From the NCBI RefSeq assembly GCF_010731735.1, contig NZ_AP022588.1, positions 5,890,001-5,954,000 on the forward strand: 64,000 nucleotides of DNA. Direction: 5' to 3'. The notes under the pieces were generated by a model. That model worked only from the letters and a program-made list of their open reading frames with translations. It searched no databases and was not told the DNA's origin. Positions 17,927 through 26,489 of the stretch are shown here, piece after piece. The position numbers and the translations under genes are program-made. The number at the start of each line of letters is the position of its first letter. The stretch's first letter is position 1. The stretch is from Mycolicibacterium sediminis (lineage in GTDB: Bacteria; Actinomycetota; Actinomycetes; Mycobacteriales; Mycobacteriaceae).

Positions 17927-18295
17927 ATGGATGGCATGGCTACCGCGACTGCGCCGCTGACTACCAGCGATGTGGCATCTTGCTGCTCACCGCTCACGGG
18001 TGGCGTGCTGAGCACGCCGGCCGCCGAACGACTCGCCTCGGTGTTCAAGGCGCTTGCCGACCCTGCACGGGTCAAGCTGGTGTCCCTCATCGCCGCGTCC
18101 GACGGTGGGGAGGCCTGCATCTGCGACCTCGTGGAACCACTCGGACTGAGTCAACCCACGGTGTCCCATCACATGAAGCTGCTCGTCGACAGCGGCCTAG
18201 TCAGCCGGGAGCAACGCGGTAAATGGGCGTACTACCGAGTGAATACCGAAGCGCTGGATCGCATTGCAGCCGCAGTATCGACACCTTCGGCGTGA
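17927..18295 (+). CDS. arsR: Second ArsR-family arsenic repressor
   Basis: 122 aa. It has the same layout as the first ArsR: N-terminal Cys pair (VASCCSP), CIC before the HTH (EACICDLVEPLG), and SQPTVSHHMKLL recognition helix. The start MDGMATA is chosen because the ATGs farther upstream overlap the operator; ATG 17936 is also possible. It diverges from the ArsO-like/MFS operon and most likely represses it. The two ArsR proteins are similar enough to share operators. Confidence 0.9.
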   Translation: MDGMATATAPLTTSDVASCCSPLTGGVLSTPAAERLASVFKALADPARVKLVSLIAASDGGEACICDLVEPLGLSQPTVSHHMKLLVDSGLVSREQRGKWAYYRVNTEALDRIAAAVSTPSA

Positions 18296-18333
18296 AAATC
18301 TGACTCAGCGGCGTCTACTTTCCGACAGAGTCA

Positions 18334-18352
18334 AGGCAATCAGATCTTGCCT
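18334..18352. terminator. Weak hairpin between convergent arsR and Acr3-like gene
   Basis: AGGCAA-N7-TTGCCT gives a 6-bp stem in the 92-bp gap between two convergent genes. Position fits a terminator but the stem is short and lacks a T-run. Confidence 0.35.
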
Positions 18353-18387
18353 CGAAGTAAGCGGACTGCGTTTTAGTGTTGCCCTGG

Positions 18388-19368
18388 CTACGCGTACGCA
18401 GCCGGCGCTGGTGTCACGCGTGGGATGAGGCGGACATAGATGATCATGCCGACGAGTTCGACGAGGGTCTGGGTGACGACGATGACGGGAGTGATGGCGT
18501 AGTCCTCTGGCAGGGCCAGCGCCAAAGGCAGCACGACGAGTGAGTTGCGCGTCGCGCCGCTGAATATCAATGCCCGTGATCGAGGGGCGTCCAGTTGCAG
18601 GAGTTTGGCCGCTGCAAGTCCGATGCCGGCCATGACGACCAGGTAAGCCGCGTAGATCGGCACGACGCGGAACACCTGCTCGGTCTGGTCGGTGATCTTC
18701 GGGAACTGGCTGGCGACGACGACGAAAAGGGTCGTGGTCATGAGGGGGACCATTGCGGTCGTCATTGCCGAGGAGATGGCTGCGCCGCTCCGGTGGCGGC
18801 TGGAGAGGGCTTCAGTGGCCCAAGCTAGGCCCAGGGGTAGCACGATAAGAATGAGGAAAGCTTCGACGAAGGGGCCGATCTCAACGATGTCGGCGAGTTC
18901 GGGCCCAACGAACAGCCACAGGAACAACGGAAGCGCCGCCATTTGCGCCAGCATCAGCAGCGGGGCGGCGGCCAAGAGGCGTTGACTATCTCCGCCGGCG
19001 AGTCCGCTGAACACGATCACGTAGTCGATGCACGGTGTCAGCAGGGTGAGCAGAACGCCGAGGAGGACCGCCTGTTGCAGCGAGATCACCGAGGTCAACG
19101 CAACCACCACCAGTGGCACGATCAGAAAGTTTACGAGCAGCACCGCGCTGAGGAAGCGGCCATCGCGGAAGGCCACGGTCAATTTCGTGAACGGCACCTG
19201 CAGAAAAGTGGCGTAGAGCAGGGCGCCCAGGACGGGGTAAATGGCCGCTTCCCAGACCGGTCCGCCGGTCGGCCACGCCCACCCCACGACGGCGCCAGCG
19301 GCTAGACCGCTTAGATAAATGGCGATCTGGTGGCGTTCCATGGTCTCGGTCATCGACGAGGAGGACAT
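18388..19368 (-). CDS. Acr3-like arsenic resistance transporter (BASS superfamily)
   Basis: 326 aa with about ten helices. TPCIDYVIVFSGLAGGDSQ holds the conserved Cys of the arsenite-transporting group, and FSGATRNSLVVLPLALAL is the second signature half. It is clearly different from the Acr3 at 11.6 kb, representing another branch of the same superfamily. An AAAGGAC ribosome site precedes the ATG. It follows merR and fdxA on the same strand, 70 bp after fdxA, so it may be under MerR control. Confidence 0.85.
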   Translation of the reverse strand: MSSSSMTETMERHQIAIYLSGLAAGAVVGWAWPTGGPVWEAAIYPVLGALLYATFLQVPFTKLTVAFRDGRFLSAVLLVNFLIVPLVVVALTSVISLQQAVLLGVLLTLLTPCIDYVIVFSGLAGGDSQRLLAAAPLLMLAQMAALPLFLWLFVGPELADIVEIGPFVEAFLILIVLPLGLAWATEALSSRHRSGAAISSAMTTAMVPLMTTTLFVVVASQFPKITDQTEQVFRVVPIYAAYLVVMAGIGLAAAKLLQLDAPRSRALIFSGATRNSLVVLPLALALPEDYAITPVIVVTQTLVELVGMIIYVRLIPRVTPAPAAYA

Positions 19369-19438
19369 GCGTCCTTTCAGTTTTAAGCGTGACTAAACGG
19401 CAAACGTGCAGTGCTGCTTGGGTTTGCGGAGTTCGCAG

Positions 19439-19759
19439 TTATTGTGCCGGGCGGGGTAATGCAGCGACGCTGGGATGATCGAAGGGGTGAGCACCGGCTT
19501 TCGCAGCGCCGCCGGGCGAGCCGAGGTCGGTGAAGAAGTCGGCGTTTATGGCCGTGTAGTGGGACCACTGGTCGGGCAAGTCGTCTTCATAGAAGATGGC
19601 CTCGACGGGGCACACGGGTTCGCAAGCACCGCAGTCGACGCACTCATCGGGATGGATGTAGAGCATCCGTGCGCCCTCATAGATGCAGTCGACGGGGCAC
19701 TCCTCGACGCAGGCGCGATCTTTGACGTCGACGCACGGCTGGACGGTCACATATGTCAC
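19439..19759 (-). CDS. fdxA: 7Fe ferredoxin FdxA-type
   Basis: 106 aa from GTG, with a strong AGGAGGG site. Cys motifs: ACVEECPVDCIY near the N-terminus for the [3Fe-4S] cluster and CVDCGACEPVCPVEAIFYEDD for the [4Fe-4S] cluster, followed by the usual C-terminal tail (INADFFTDLGSPGGA). It is a low-potential electron carrier. Its start overlaps the merR stop by 4 bp, so ferredoxin synthesis is tied to the regulator. The partner enzyme is unknown. Confidence 0.93.
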   Translation of the reverse strand: MTYVTVQPCVDVKDRACVEECPVDCIYEGARMLYIHPDECVDCGACEPVCPVEAIFYEDDLPDQWSHYTAINADFFTDLGSPGGAAKAGAHPFDHPSVAALPRPAQ

Positions 19760-20202
19760 GGCGGCCCTCCTGGAACAGAGGCGATCGGTGCCGCTGGCGA
19801 CTGCAGGAAAGTGCACTGCGCGTCGCAAGGGGTGGCACGGTCCGGGAGGGCGTCGAGGAGCGCAAGCGCTGACTGCAGAGATGCGGCGAACTGCTGGAGT
19901 TCAGTGATCCGTGCGATGACTTCCTCGAGGCGGGCAGCCATCATCGGACGCATTCGTTGACGTACGTCGACGCAGGCACCTCGATGCCAAATCTGGAGGA
20001 GTTCGCGGATCTCGTCGAGCGGTAGGCCGACCTGTTTGGCGGCACGGATGAACGCCAGCCGCTCCACGGCGGGTTCGCCGTATACCCGGTATCCCGAGGG
20101 GGTCCGATCGGCAGCCAACAGGCCCGCTGACTCGTAGTAGCGCAGCGTGGTCGCCGGCACGCCGCTGCGTTCGGCGAGTTGCGAGATCCGCATTCCACTC
20201 AT
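19756..20202 (-). CDS. MerR-family regulator coupled to ferredoxin
   Basis: 148 aa. The N-terminal winged HTH (ISQLAERSGVPATTLRYYESAGLL) is followed by the long dimer helix. Metal-type cysteines are present: C in GACVDVRQRM and a CDAQC near the C-terminus, the spacing of MerR proteins that bind thiophilic ions. Start MSGMRIS is chosen because a MerR-type promoter ends just before it; MRIS (20193) is possible. The cognate inducer could be a heavy metal or oxidised thiol; the sequence does not say which. Confidence 0.85.
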   Translation of the reverse strand: MSGMRISQLAERSGVPATTLRYYESAGLLAADRTPSGYRVYGEPAVERLAFIRAAKQVGLPLDEIRELLQIWHRGACVDVRQRMRPMMAARLEEVIARITELQQFAASLQSALALLDALPDRATPCDAQCTFLQSPAAPIASVPGGPP

Positions 20203-20209
20203 CTCGCGA

Positions 20210-20241
20210 ACCCTAGACCTTCGACCTAACTCGAAGGTCAA
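20210..20241 (-). promoter_or_regulatory. MerR-type promoter with 9+9 operator
   Basis: On the minus strand, -35 TTGACC and -10 CTAGGG/TAGGGT are separated by 19-20 bp, the over-long spacer of MerR-activated promoters. The spacer contains a perfect inverted repeat, GACCTTCGA-N6-TCGAAGGTC (20216-20239). It should drive merR-fdxA and perhaps the Acr3-like gene. Confidence 0.85.
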
Positions 20242-20417
20242 GTTGGTTCTCTGCGCTCTCGTTGCCGAGCGTCGGCGCAGTCATCAACGTGGCGCCCGAG
20301 TTGTCGAGTTCGTGCGGTGCCGTCATGCGCTCGGGGCTACGTCGAAGCAAGGACGGCCGACGGCGACTAGGCCAGAGTCACGAGGCGAACGCCTGCCAAT
20401 GCGGACTAAACACATCG

Positions 20418-20545
20418 GCGGCGTCGCGCTCGGGGATGAACGATGCTGGAGTCGTTGATGATCGTGTCGTCGACGTCGGCGCCGTTGAAGGTCCGCAGCT
20501 TGGAGATGCAGAACCAGTTGAAGTAGGCGCAAGCCAAGAGCAACC
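20418..20545 (-). pseudogene. Possible remnant of a lost gene
   Basis: Within the ~500-bp stretch 20242-20740, which holds no intact gene, the minus strand reads AYFNWFCISKLRTFNGADVD and onward for about 28 codons that nearly all end in G or C, then loses coding character and meets stops on both sides. This looks like the scar of a real mycobacterial gene. I do not recognise the family. The remainder of the stretch shows nothing. Confidence 0.3.
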
Positions 20546-20740
20546 TGACACCGGCGACCCCCTAGCCTGTTGTTTGTGGTGCCACTCCGTCACGACAGTC
20601 CCTATTAACGAGCATGTGAGCAAGACGACGACCTAAGCCTTGAAGCAGCTTCTCGGCCGCGGCCCCTGCCAGCGAAGGCATGCCACCCGCATCATGGACT
20701 CGAGTCGACGTTCTTCCTACGAGTGGCCTGGCGGAGGGGT

Positions 20741-22090
20741 TTATCGCGCGGTCAGACGTTGCTTACCGGCCTCCGCGAAGTTGTCGTCGATTAGGACGAC
20801 GTCGAAGCCCGCGCGGTCGAGCAGGGAGGTCGCGATGGAGGCGCGGTAGCCCGATCCGCAGTGCACCCAGACGGGTCCGGCGGGCACGTCATTCAGGCGG
20901 TCGGGCAATTCGTGGAGGGGGATGTTGGTGGCGCCGGGGATGTGCTCTTTGTCGTACTCGTGGGTTTGGCGCACGTCCAGTATGGAAGCCGATCCGGTGC
21001 CGAGTTGTTCTGCGAGACGGGCGAAGTCGGCGACGGGATAGGATCCGAGCTGGCTGCCGTTGGTGAGTGTGTCGATGTCGTCGGTGGCCGCGCCCGTGAG
21101 CCGGTCGACGCCGATGCGCACCAGTTCACGTTTGGCCTCGGCGACCTGTTCGGGTGAGTCTCCGATCACCGTGATCGGGGCGCCCCAGTCGTAGAGCCAA
21201 CCGAAGTAGCTGACGAATGACCCGGACAGTTCGAACCCGTAGGTGCCGGGTAGGTGTCCGGCGGCGAACGCTGTGCGGGTGCGTAGGTCCACGACCCATT
21301 CGCCGGCGTCGATTCGGCGGCGCAGCTCGATGGGGTCGATCGGTGCCGGTGGCGTCAGGTCCACTGGTGCGGGTCCTGCACTGTTGATGACACCCATGTG
21401 GGCGTAGTACGCCGGGTAGGCCGACAGTCCCGCGAGTAGTTCGTCGACGAAGCTCTGCTCGTCTTTGGTCAAGGCCGGGTTGGTCTTGAACTGCTCCTTG
21501 ATGGTCGAGGAGTCTCCGGACGCTGGTGTGGCCGAGCAGAAGCTGCCGAAGCCGTGGGTCGGGTAGATCGGGGTGTCTGCGGGCAGTAGGTCGGCGAGTT
21601 TGTGCACGGAGTGGTACTGGGCGTGTGACAGTTCCTCGGTGTCGTCGGGTCCGATGAGGTCGGTGCGTCCGGTGGTGCCGTAGAGCATCGAGCCTCCAGT
21701 GAACACGCCGTGGATGGCGCCAGCGTCGTCGCGGAGCACGTAGCTGACGTGGTGATGGGTATGGCCGGGGGTGTGCAGCACTTGCAGTTGGATCGGTCCG
21801 GCGTCGATGACGTCGCCATCGGCCACCGGGCGGCGGCTGTAGTCGACGTCATCCCCGGCGGGTACCGCGTAGTCGGCGCCGACGGTGCGTGACAGTTCCA
21901 GTCCTCCGGTCACGTAGTCGTTGTGCAGGTGGGTCTCCAGCACGTGAGTGATGCGGACCTCGTTCTCGTCGGCGAGGGCGAGTATGCGGTCGATGTCTCG
22001 TTGCGGGTCGACCACCACGGCGATGCCGTGGTGGCTGATCAGGTAGCTGCGGTCTCCGAGTCCGGAGGTTTCGACGATCGACACGTCCAT
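20741..22090 (-). CDS. Metallo-beta-lactamase fold/rhodanese sulfur enzyme
   Basis: 449 aa. The N-terminal MBL domain has THLHNDYVTGG, TPGHTHHHVSYV and THGFGSFC, the iron-type ligands of persulfide dioxygenases. Two rhodanese-like domains follow: the first (ELRRRIDAGEWVVDLRT) lacks an active Cys, the second has HCGSGYRAS with a catalytic Cys. The arrangement resembles CstB, which oxidises persulfides to thiosulfate. A strong AAAGGA site precedes the ATG. Downstream of tauE on the same strand. Confidence 0.88.
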   Translation of the reverse strand: MDVSIVETSGLGDRSYLISHHGIAVVVDPQRDIDRILALADENEVRITHVLETHLHNDYVTGGLELSRTVGADYAVPAGDDVDYSRRPVADGDVIDAGPIQLQVLHTPGHTHHHVSYVLRDDAGAIHGVFTGGSMLYGTTGRTDLIGPDDTEELSHAQYHSVHKLADLLPADTPIYPTHGFGSFCSATPASGDSSTIKEQFKTNPALTKDEQSFVDELLAGLSAYPAYYAHMGVINSAGPAPVDLTPPAPIDPIELRRRIDAGEWVVDLRTRTAFAAGHLPGTYGFELSGSFVSYFGWLYDWGAPITVIGDSPEQVAEAKRELVRIGVDRLTGAATDDIDTLTNGSQLGSYPVADFARLAEQLGTGSASILDVRQTHEYDKEHIPGATNIPLHELPDRLNDVPAGPVWVHCGSGYRASIATSLLDRAGFDVVLIDDNFAEAGKQRLTAR

Positions 22091-22113
22091 GTTCTGTTCC
22101 TTTGATCGTTGGG

Positions 22114-22887
22114 TCAGTTGAGGATGAGGGTGTCGACGAGCACGTAGGCGGCGACGGCAAACACCATGTAGGCGAACCAGCGCTGCAGCCGGGTGGTGTC
22201 GGTCGTGGTGCCGAAGAATCCGGCGACCAGTGCCGTGGCCATTGCGGCTGCGACGAAGGCGGCGGTGACCTGCCAATCGACGTTGACGCCTTGGAGGTGA
22301 GAGAAGACGCCGGTGACGGAATTCGCGATGATGATCAGCAGTGACGTGCCTACGGCCGTTTGTATTTCGACGCCGAGCACCACCACCAGAACTGGGATGA
22401 TGAGGAACCCACCGCCAACGCCGAACAGTCCAGTGAGCAATCCGACCAGCAGGCCGGCACCAATCGATCGAGGTGCGCAGCGGCGCCAGTTGACCTGTCC
22501 GGCATCGATCTTGCAGGCCGTGCCGGTGGCGCCCTGGTCGGCGAGCATTCGGACACCGGCGACCACCATCACGACCGCGAAGCCAAGCATCAGGACCGAC
22601 TGGTGAAGATGAGCGCTGATGGCGCTGCCGGCAACCGTGGCGGGTAGACCGGCGGCTGCGAAGATCCCCGCCATGCGCCACTGCACCTGCTTGGCGCGAA
22701 TCTTGGGCAGCACCCCGACCGTCGAAGCCGCGGCGACGACGATCAGCGAGATGGGGATCGCCTGCTCGACGTCGAAACCCATGCCGTAGACCAGCGCCGG
22801 AACGGCGAGGATGGATCCCCCGCCGCCGAGCAGACCCAGCAGTACGCCGATGAGCGCACCAAGGGCCAGGCCTAGGGCGATCGCCAT
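22114..22887 (-). CDS. TauE/SafE sulfite exporter family protein
   Basis: 257 aa, eight or so membrane helices, with the repeated glycine-rich motifs GLLGGGGSILAVPALVYGMG and GLFGVGGGFLIIPVLVVVLG of the TauE/SafE family. Members export sulfite or similar anions. Placed between two persulfide-metabolising enzymes, it likely removes sulfite or thiosulfate formed by them. Confidence 0.9.
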   Translation of the reverse strand: MAIALGLALGALIGVLLGLLGGGGSILAVPALVYGMGFDVEQAIPISLIVVAAASTVGVLPKIRAKQVQWRMAGIFAAAGLPATVAGSAISAHLHQSVLMLGFAVVMVVAGVRMLADQGATGTACKIDAGQVNWRRCAPRSIGAGLLVGLLTGLFGVGGGFLIIPVLVVVLGVEIQTAVGTSLLIIIANSVTGVFSHLQGVNVDWQVTAAFVAAAMATALVAGFFGTTTDTTRLQRWFAYMVFAVAAYVLVDTLILN

Positions 22888-22897
22888 GACAGTTCCC

Positions 22898-23071
22898 CTA
22901 CCCCGGTTGCCGGCGCCGCAACATCGCGGCGAACCCGCGCGGCCGCTCCCCCCGTTTCGCACATCGACACCGTTGCGCGGCGGGCACCGAACTCATCACC
23001 TTCTCGACGTGGTGACCGCAACCATCCCAGCTCGCCTTGCCGCACACCCGGCAGGTGACGGCGTGACACAT
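22898..23071 (-). CDS. Small Cys/His-rich protein of the sulfur operon
   Basis: 57 aa. Cys and His cluster in the first 37 residues: MCHAVTCRVCGK, WDGCGHHV and QRCRCAKRG, together seven Cys and three His. This pattern matches tiny actinobacterial proteins often next to rhodaneses and suggests a zinc or iron site, not a catalytic domain. A strong AAGGAAGGAG ribosome site lies 8-9 nt before the ATG. Between tauE and the CstB-like gene, same strand, so probably part of the persulfide operon. The last 20 residues are basic and low in motif content. Confidence 0.75.
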   Translation of the reverse strand: MCHAVTCRVCGKASWDGCGHHVEKVMSSVPAAQRCRCAKRGERPRGFAAMLRRRQPG

Positions 23072-23100
23072 AACGTGTACTCCTTCCTTGATCTGTCATG

Positions 23101-24483
23101 TCAGACTTCTGCGCGGGCGTCGGCCCACGCGTTGTATCCTCCGAGCAGGTCGGACACCCGGCCAATGCCGTTGGCACGCAACAACGATGCGGCCACACTG
23201 GAACGCCAGCCACCGGCACAGTGCACGACGATGGGCTTGTCGGTCCGTACCTCGCCGAGACGCACACGCAATTGGGCGAGCGGGATGTGCAGAGAGTCGG
23301 GGATGACGCCGCCGTCGCGTTCGCCGGGGTTGCGAATGTCGATCAGCGTCACAGCGTTTTCAGCCAGCAGCTCGTCTAGCTCGTTGACCGTGGTGCGCGG
23401 TGCGGCCTGGACGAGGTCGGCGAACTCGGCCGGGAACTCCCCGTCGCGGTTCACGTTCAGGTAGCCGATGGCGCCATCGGAGCCGATACGAGCCAGCCGT
23501 AGCGCCGCCTGCTGCTCATCACCCGGGTAGGTGATCAGGGCGATCTGCTCGCCGACGTCGGCCACCATGCCGCCGGTCTCGGCGAACCGGCCGTCGAAGC
23601 CGACGTTGACCGTCCCGCGTAGATGCCCGGCGGCGAAATCCTCAACGCTGCGGGCATCGAGCACCCGCACGCCGGCGTTGAGCGCACCGCGGATCTGCTG
23701 AGGTGTTACCTCGGGCACGGTGCGGTCGGCCTGCAGCAAGGGGTGGATGCGCTTGTTCATCGCCGCGTCGGAGGCGAAGTACGCCGGCGCAGCGGGTTGG
23801 CCCTCGGTGAGCATCGCGACAAAGGCCTCCTCGGTCATCGGCTGCACCGACGGATTGCTCATCCGCTGTTCACCGATCGTGGACGTCAGCTCGGTCGAAA
23901 GGTTCTTTCCGCACGACGAGCCGGCCCCGTGGGCAGGCATCACCGTCACGCTGTCGGGCAGAGTCATGAGCGTGCCGTGCAACGTGCGGTACATCGCCCG
24001 GGCCAGATCACTGGTGGAGCCGTCACCGATGTTGGCGAGATCTGGGCGCCCAACGTCGCCGATGAACAGCGAGTCACCGGTGAGCACTGCCACCGGCTCG
24101 GCCCCGGCACGTTCGCGGACGAGCACGCTGATCGATTCCCAGGTGTGGCCCGGGGTCGACAGAATCTCCAGGTCCACATCGCCGAGAGACACGTGCTCCC
24201 CGTCGGCCAGCCGACGGATCGGATAGTCAGTCTCAGCGGTTTCACCGAACCCGATCCACGCGCCGGTCGCATCGACCAATTCGAGGTGGCCCGACACGAA
24301 GTCGGCATGGAAGTGGGTATTGATCACCCCATCGATCGTCAGACCGAACTTTGCCGCGTCGGCCAGGTATTCGCTGATGTCACGGCGTGGATCCACCACG
24401 ACCGCGCGGCCGGTGGTGTCGTCTCCGACCAGATACGAGGCATGTGACAGACACTCGATGTAGTACTGCTCCAAGATCATCAT
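23101..24483 (-). CDS. CstB-like persulfide dioxygenase-rhodanese
   Basis: 460 aa. MBL domain with THFHADFVSGH, TPGHTWESISVLV, FIGDVGRPDL and PAHGAGSSCGK, which is the CstB/ETHE1 iron-site set. Then a rhodanese-like domain without Cys, then a C-terminal rhodanese with HCAGGWRSSVAAS (active Cys). The length and order match CstB fusion enzymes that convert low-molecular persulfides to thiosulfate. GGAAGGGAATCA before the doubled ATG marks the start. First gene after the operator cluster, so it should be the main CstR target. Confidence 0.92.
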   Translation of the reverse strand: MMILEQYYIECLSHASYLVGDDTTGRAVVVDPRRDISEYLADAAKFGLTIDGVINTHFHADFVSGHLELVDATGAWIGFGETAETDYPIRRLADGEHVSLGDVDLEILSTPGHTWESISVLVRERAGAEPVAVLTGDSLFIGDVGRPDLANIGDGSTSDLARAMYRTLHGTLMTLPDSVTVMPAHGAGSSCGKNLSTELTSTIGEQRMSNPSVQPMTEEAFVAMLTEGQPAAPAYFASDAAMNKRIHPLLQADRTVPEVTPQQIRGALNAGVRVLDARSVEDFAAGHLRGTVNVGFDGRFAETGGMVADVGEQIALITYPGDEQQAALRLARIGSDGAIGYLNVNRDGEFPAEFADLVQAAPRTTVNELDELLAENAVTLIDIRNPGERDGGVIPDSLHIPLAQLRVRLGEVRTDKPIVVHCAGGWRSSVAASLLRANGIGRVSDLLGGYNAWADARAEV

Positions 24484-24542
24484 TGATTCCCTTCCGTACG
24501 GTGCGGGTGCCGATCGTCGATAACCCGGCACATGGACACTAA

Positions 24543-24750
24543 TACCCCCGGGGGTAACGTCGCAGCAGAGCTGCAATACCCCCGCCGGTATTTGTGCGAT
24601 TCGCTCACGATACCCCCACCGGTATATCTGGCGCAAACAGTCAGACGTCCAGTCGAGCGCATCTGAGCAGAGGTCGGACTCCTACGTGAAACGCGGAATG
24701 TCCACACCGACGCCACGGTTGAGCGATACAGCCGATACCCCCACGGGTAC
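24543..24750. promoter_or_regulatory. Four CstR/CsoR-type operators in the divergent region
   Basis: Palindromic GC boxes: TACCCCCGGGGGTA (24543-24556), ATACCCCCGCCGGTAT (24576-24591), ATACCCCCACCGGTAT (24610-24625) and ATACCCCCACGGGTAC (24735-24750). Three lie on the CstB-like side and one directly before the repressor gene. Such boxes bind DUF156 repressors, so CstR should control both directions. Confidence 0.8.
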
Positions 24751-24782
24751 GCTGTGCGCAAGCGGCAACGAAAGGAACCACC

Positions 24783-25052
24783 ATGGTCGGCGACCAACAG
24801 GCCATTGATGCAGTTCTCAACCGGCTGCGGCGGGCGCAAGGCCAACTCGCTGGTGTCATCTCGATGATCGAACAAGGGCGCGATTGCAAGGACGTCGTAA
24901 CGCAGTTGGCGGCCGTGTCGCGCGCGCTTGACCGCGCCGGCTTCAAGATCGTCGCCACCGGCTTACGCGACTGCGTCACCGGCGAACAATCCGGCGCGGA
25001 CAAGCCGTTGACCGAGGCGGAGCTGGAGAAGCTGTTCCTCGCACTCGCTTAA
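24783..25052 (+). CDS. cstR: CstR-like persulfide-sensing repressor (CsoR family)
   Basis: 89 aa, DUF156 fold. C35 and C64 are kept at the spacing of CsoR but the copper-ligand His position (residue 60) is Gly, the hallmark of persulfide-sensing CstR proteins. The family forms Cys-Cys polysulfide bridges when reactive sulfur rises and lets go of DNA. It diverges from the CstB/TauE/rhodanese operon and carries one operator at its own promoter. Confidence 0.88.
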   Translation: MVGDQQAIDAVLNRLRRAQGQLAGVISMIEQGRDCKDVVTQLAAVSRALDRAGFKIVATGLRDCVTGEQSGADKPLTEAELEKLFLALA

Positions 25053-25104
25053 CGCGACGGACGTCGTCGTGGTGCTTCGCCACGCCGACGAGGAGGGAGT
25101 GACA

Positions 25105-25440
25105 ATGTCCGACGATCACGATCACGGCTGGCATCGCACGCGCGCTCTTGACGACGATAGTTCCCGCAACCGGTCCGCTTGGCTCCCGCGACTTTCCTGG
25201 CGATCGCGCGAGTTTCGTGCTGTCACGGTCGCCGCTGTTCTCGCGACGGTCGGCTGGCTTGTTCGGGTCGTCGATCTCGACCTATTCAGTCCAGACAGTG
25301 CCGCGGACTTGGAGGTCGATCTTTACGCTGCGGCCGCGCTGACAGCTGCCTATGCAGCTCTGTCCGCGAGCGGACGACTGCTCGTCAGCTGCGGACGCAC
25401 AGCCGGGCAAGGCAAGGGCAAGACCTCGTGGCAGCGATAA
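25105..25440 (+). CDS. Hypothetical membrane-associated protein
   Basis: 111 aa. N-terminal DDHDHGWH cluster, basic stretch, one predicted membrane segment (VTVAAVLATVGWLV) and a second weak hydrophobic stretch (YAAAALTAAYAALSAS). A GAGGGAGTG site precedes the ATG and it follows cstR by about 50 bp. No family recognised. Codon use is less clean than in its neighbours, so it may not be expressed. Confidence 0.4.
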   Translation: MSDDHDHGWHRTRALDDDSSRNRSAWLPRLSWRSREFRAVTVAAVLATVGWLVRVVDLDLFSPDSAADLEVDLYAAAALTAAYAALSASGRLLVSCGRTAGQGKGKTSWQR

Positions 25441-25613
25441 TACCGCTGTTGGAGAGCAACGAGTTTGGGTGACCGGTTCGATCATGAACCCTGACACCGA
25501 CCGGGTATGCGCCGGAGGGGTTCCACCGAGAAGGTCGTTGAAGCTGATCGTTGGACATCGAATCGAGCGCGACCATCGTTCGACCGAAGCGCTCAGCGCG
25601 GCGATGGCCTGAA

Positions 25614-26381
25614 TCATATCGGCAGCGTGGTGTTGGTGACGAATGCGTCGCGGACCCATGAGACGAAGTCGTTCCACAATCCGCTCACCAATGCCAGCCC
25701 TACGGCGATCAGTAGTACACCGCCGAAGATCTGAATTGCCCTGGTGTGTCGGCGAAGCCATCCCATCGCGTGTACCGCGCGCGCAGACCCCAGCGCCAAC
25801 AGGACGAAGGGAATGCCCAGGCCCAGACAGTAGGCAACGACGAGGACCACCCCGCGTGCGATGGCCGACCCGTCGGTGGCCGAGGACATGGCTATGACCC
25901 CGGTCAGGGTGGGCCCCAGACACGGGGTCCACCCCAGACCGAACACCGCGCCCAGCATCGGAGCGCCTGCGATGGTCGACAACGACTTCGGGGTGAACCG
26001 GGCCTGGCGTTGCAACGCGGGCACGAAGCCCACGAAGACCAACCCCATGACGATGGTGACCACACCGCCGATGCGCTGCAGCAACACTTGATTGGTGATC
26101 ACGGTCGCCGTGAGGCCCAGGATCGCGATGGTGCCCACCAGGAACACCGCTGTGAATCCGGCGATGAACAGTCCAGCGGCCGTGGCCACCCGCAGTCGCG
26201 CACTCCGCGACGTCGACTGGCTGCTGTCGTCGACCCCGACTATGGCGGCGAGATAGGACAGGTACCCCGGTACCAGGGGGATCACGCAGGGCGATGCAAA
26301 TGACACCAATCCGGCCAACGCCGACACCAGCATTGCCAGCAACACGTGCCCCGACGTGGCGATCTCGGTGAACCCGTTCAT
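25614..26381 (-). CDS. ccdA: CcdA-type thiol electron transporter
   Basis: 255 aa with six or more helices. The two redox Cys lie in FASPCVIPLVPG and GWTPCLGPTL, the CcdA pair that moves electrons from thioredoxin across the membrane. It would supply reductant to outward-facing thiol proteins such as the TlpA-like lipoprotein at 28.1 kb. It is alone on its transcription unit here. Confidence 0.93.
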   Translation of the reverse strand: MNGFTEIATSGHVLLAMLVSALAGLVSFASPCVIPLVPGYLSYLAAIVGVDDSSQSTSRSARLRVATAAGLFIAGFTAVFLVGTIAILGLTATVITNQVLLQRIGGVVTIVMGLVFVGFVPALQRQARFTPKSLSTIAGAPMLGAVFGLGWTPCLGPTLTGVIAMSSATDGSAIARGVVLVVAYCLGLGIPFVLLALGSARAVHAMGWLRRHTRAIQIFGGVLLIAVGLALVSGLWNDFVSWVRDAFVTNTTLPI

Positions 26382-26476
26382 CGGCGGCTACGCATATCGA
26401 TCGCTCCTCGTACCCCGCTGTCGAAGTCCACCCACGCCCATCCGATCCAATGGCATCACCTACGTATCTACTACAC

Positions 26477-26489
26477 AGGTTAGTAACCT
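26477..26489. promoter_or_regulatory. Palindrome in the ccdA-peroxiredoxin gap
   Basis: AGGTTA-G-TAACCT is a perfect 6+6 inverted repeat in the 253-bp divergent intergenic region. Nearby CTACGTATCTACTACAC and TACGTAGATG share a TACGTA core with a box at 4449-4471. Regulator unknown. Confidence 0.4.
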
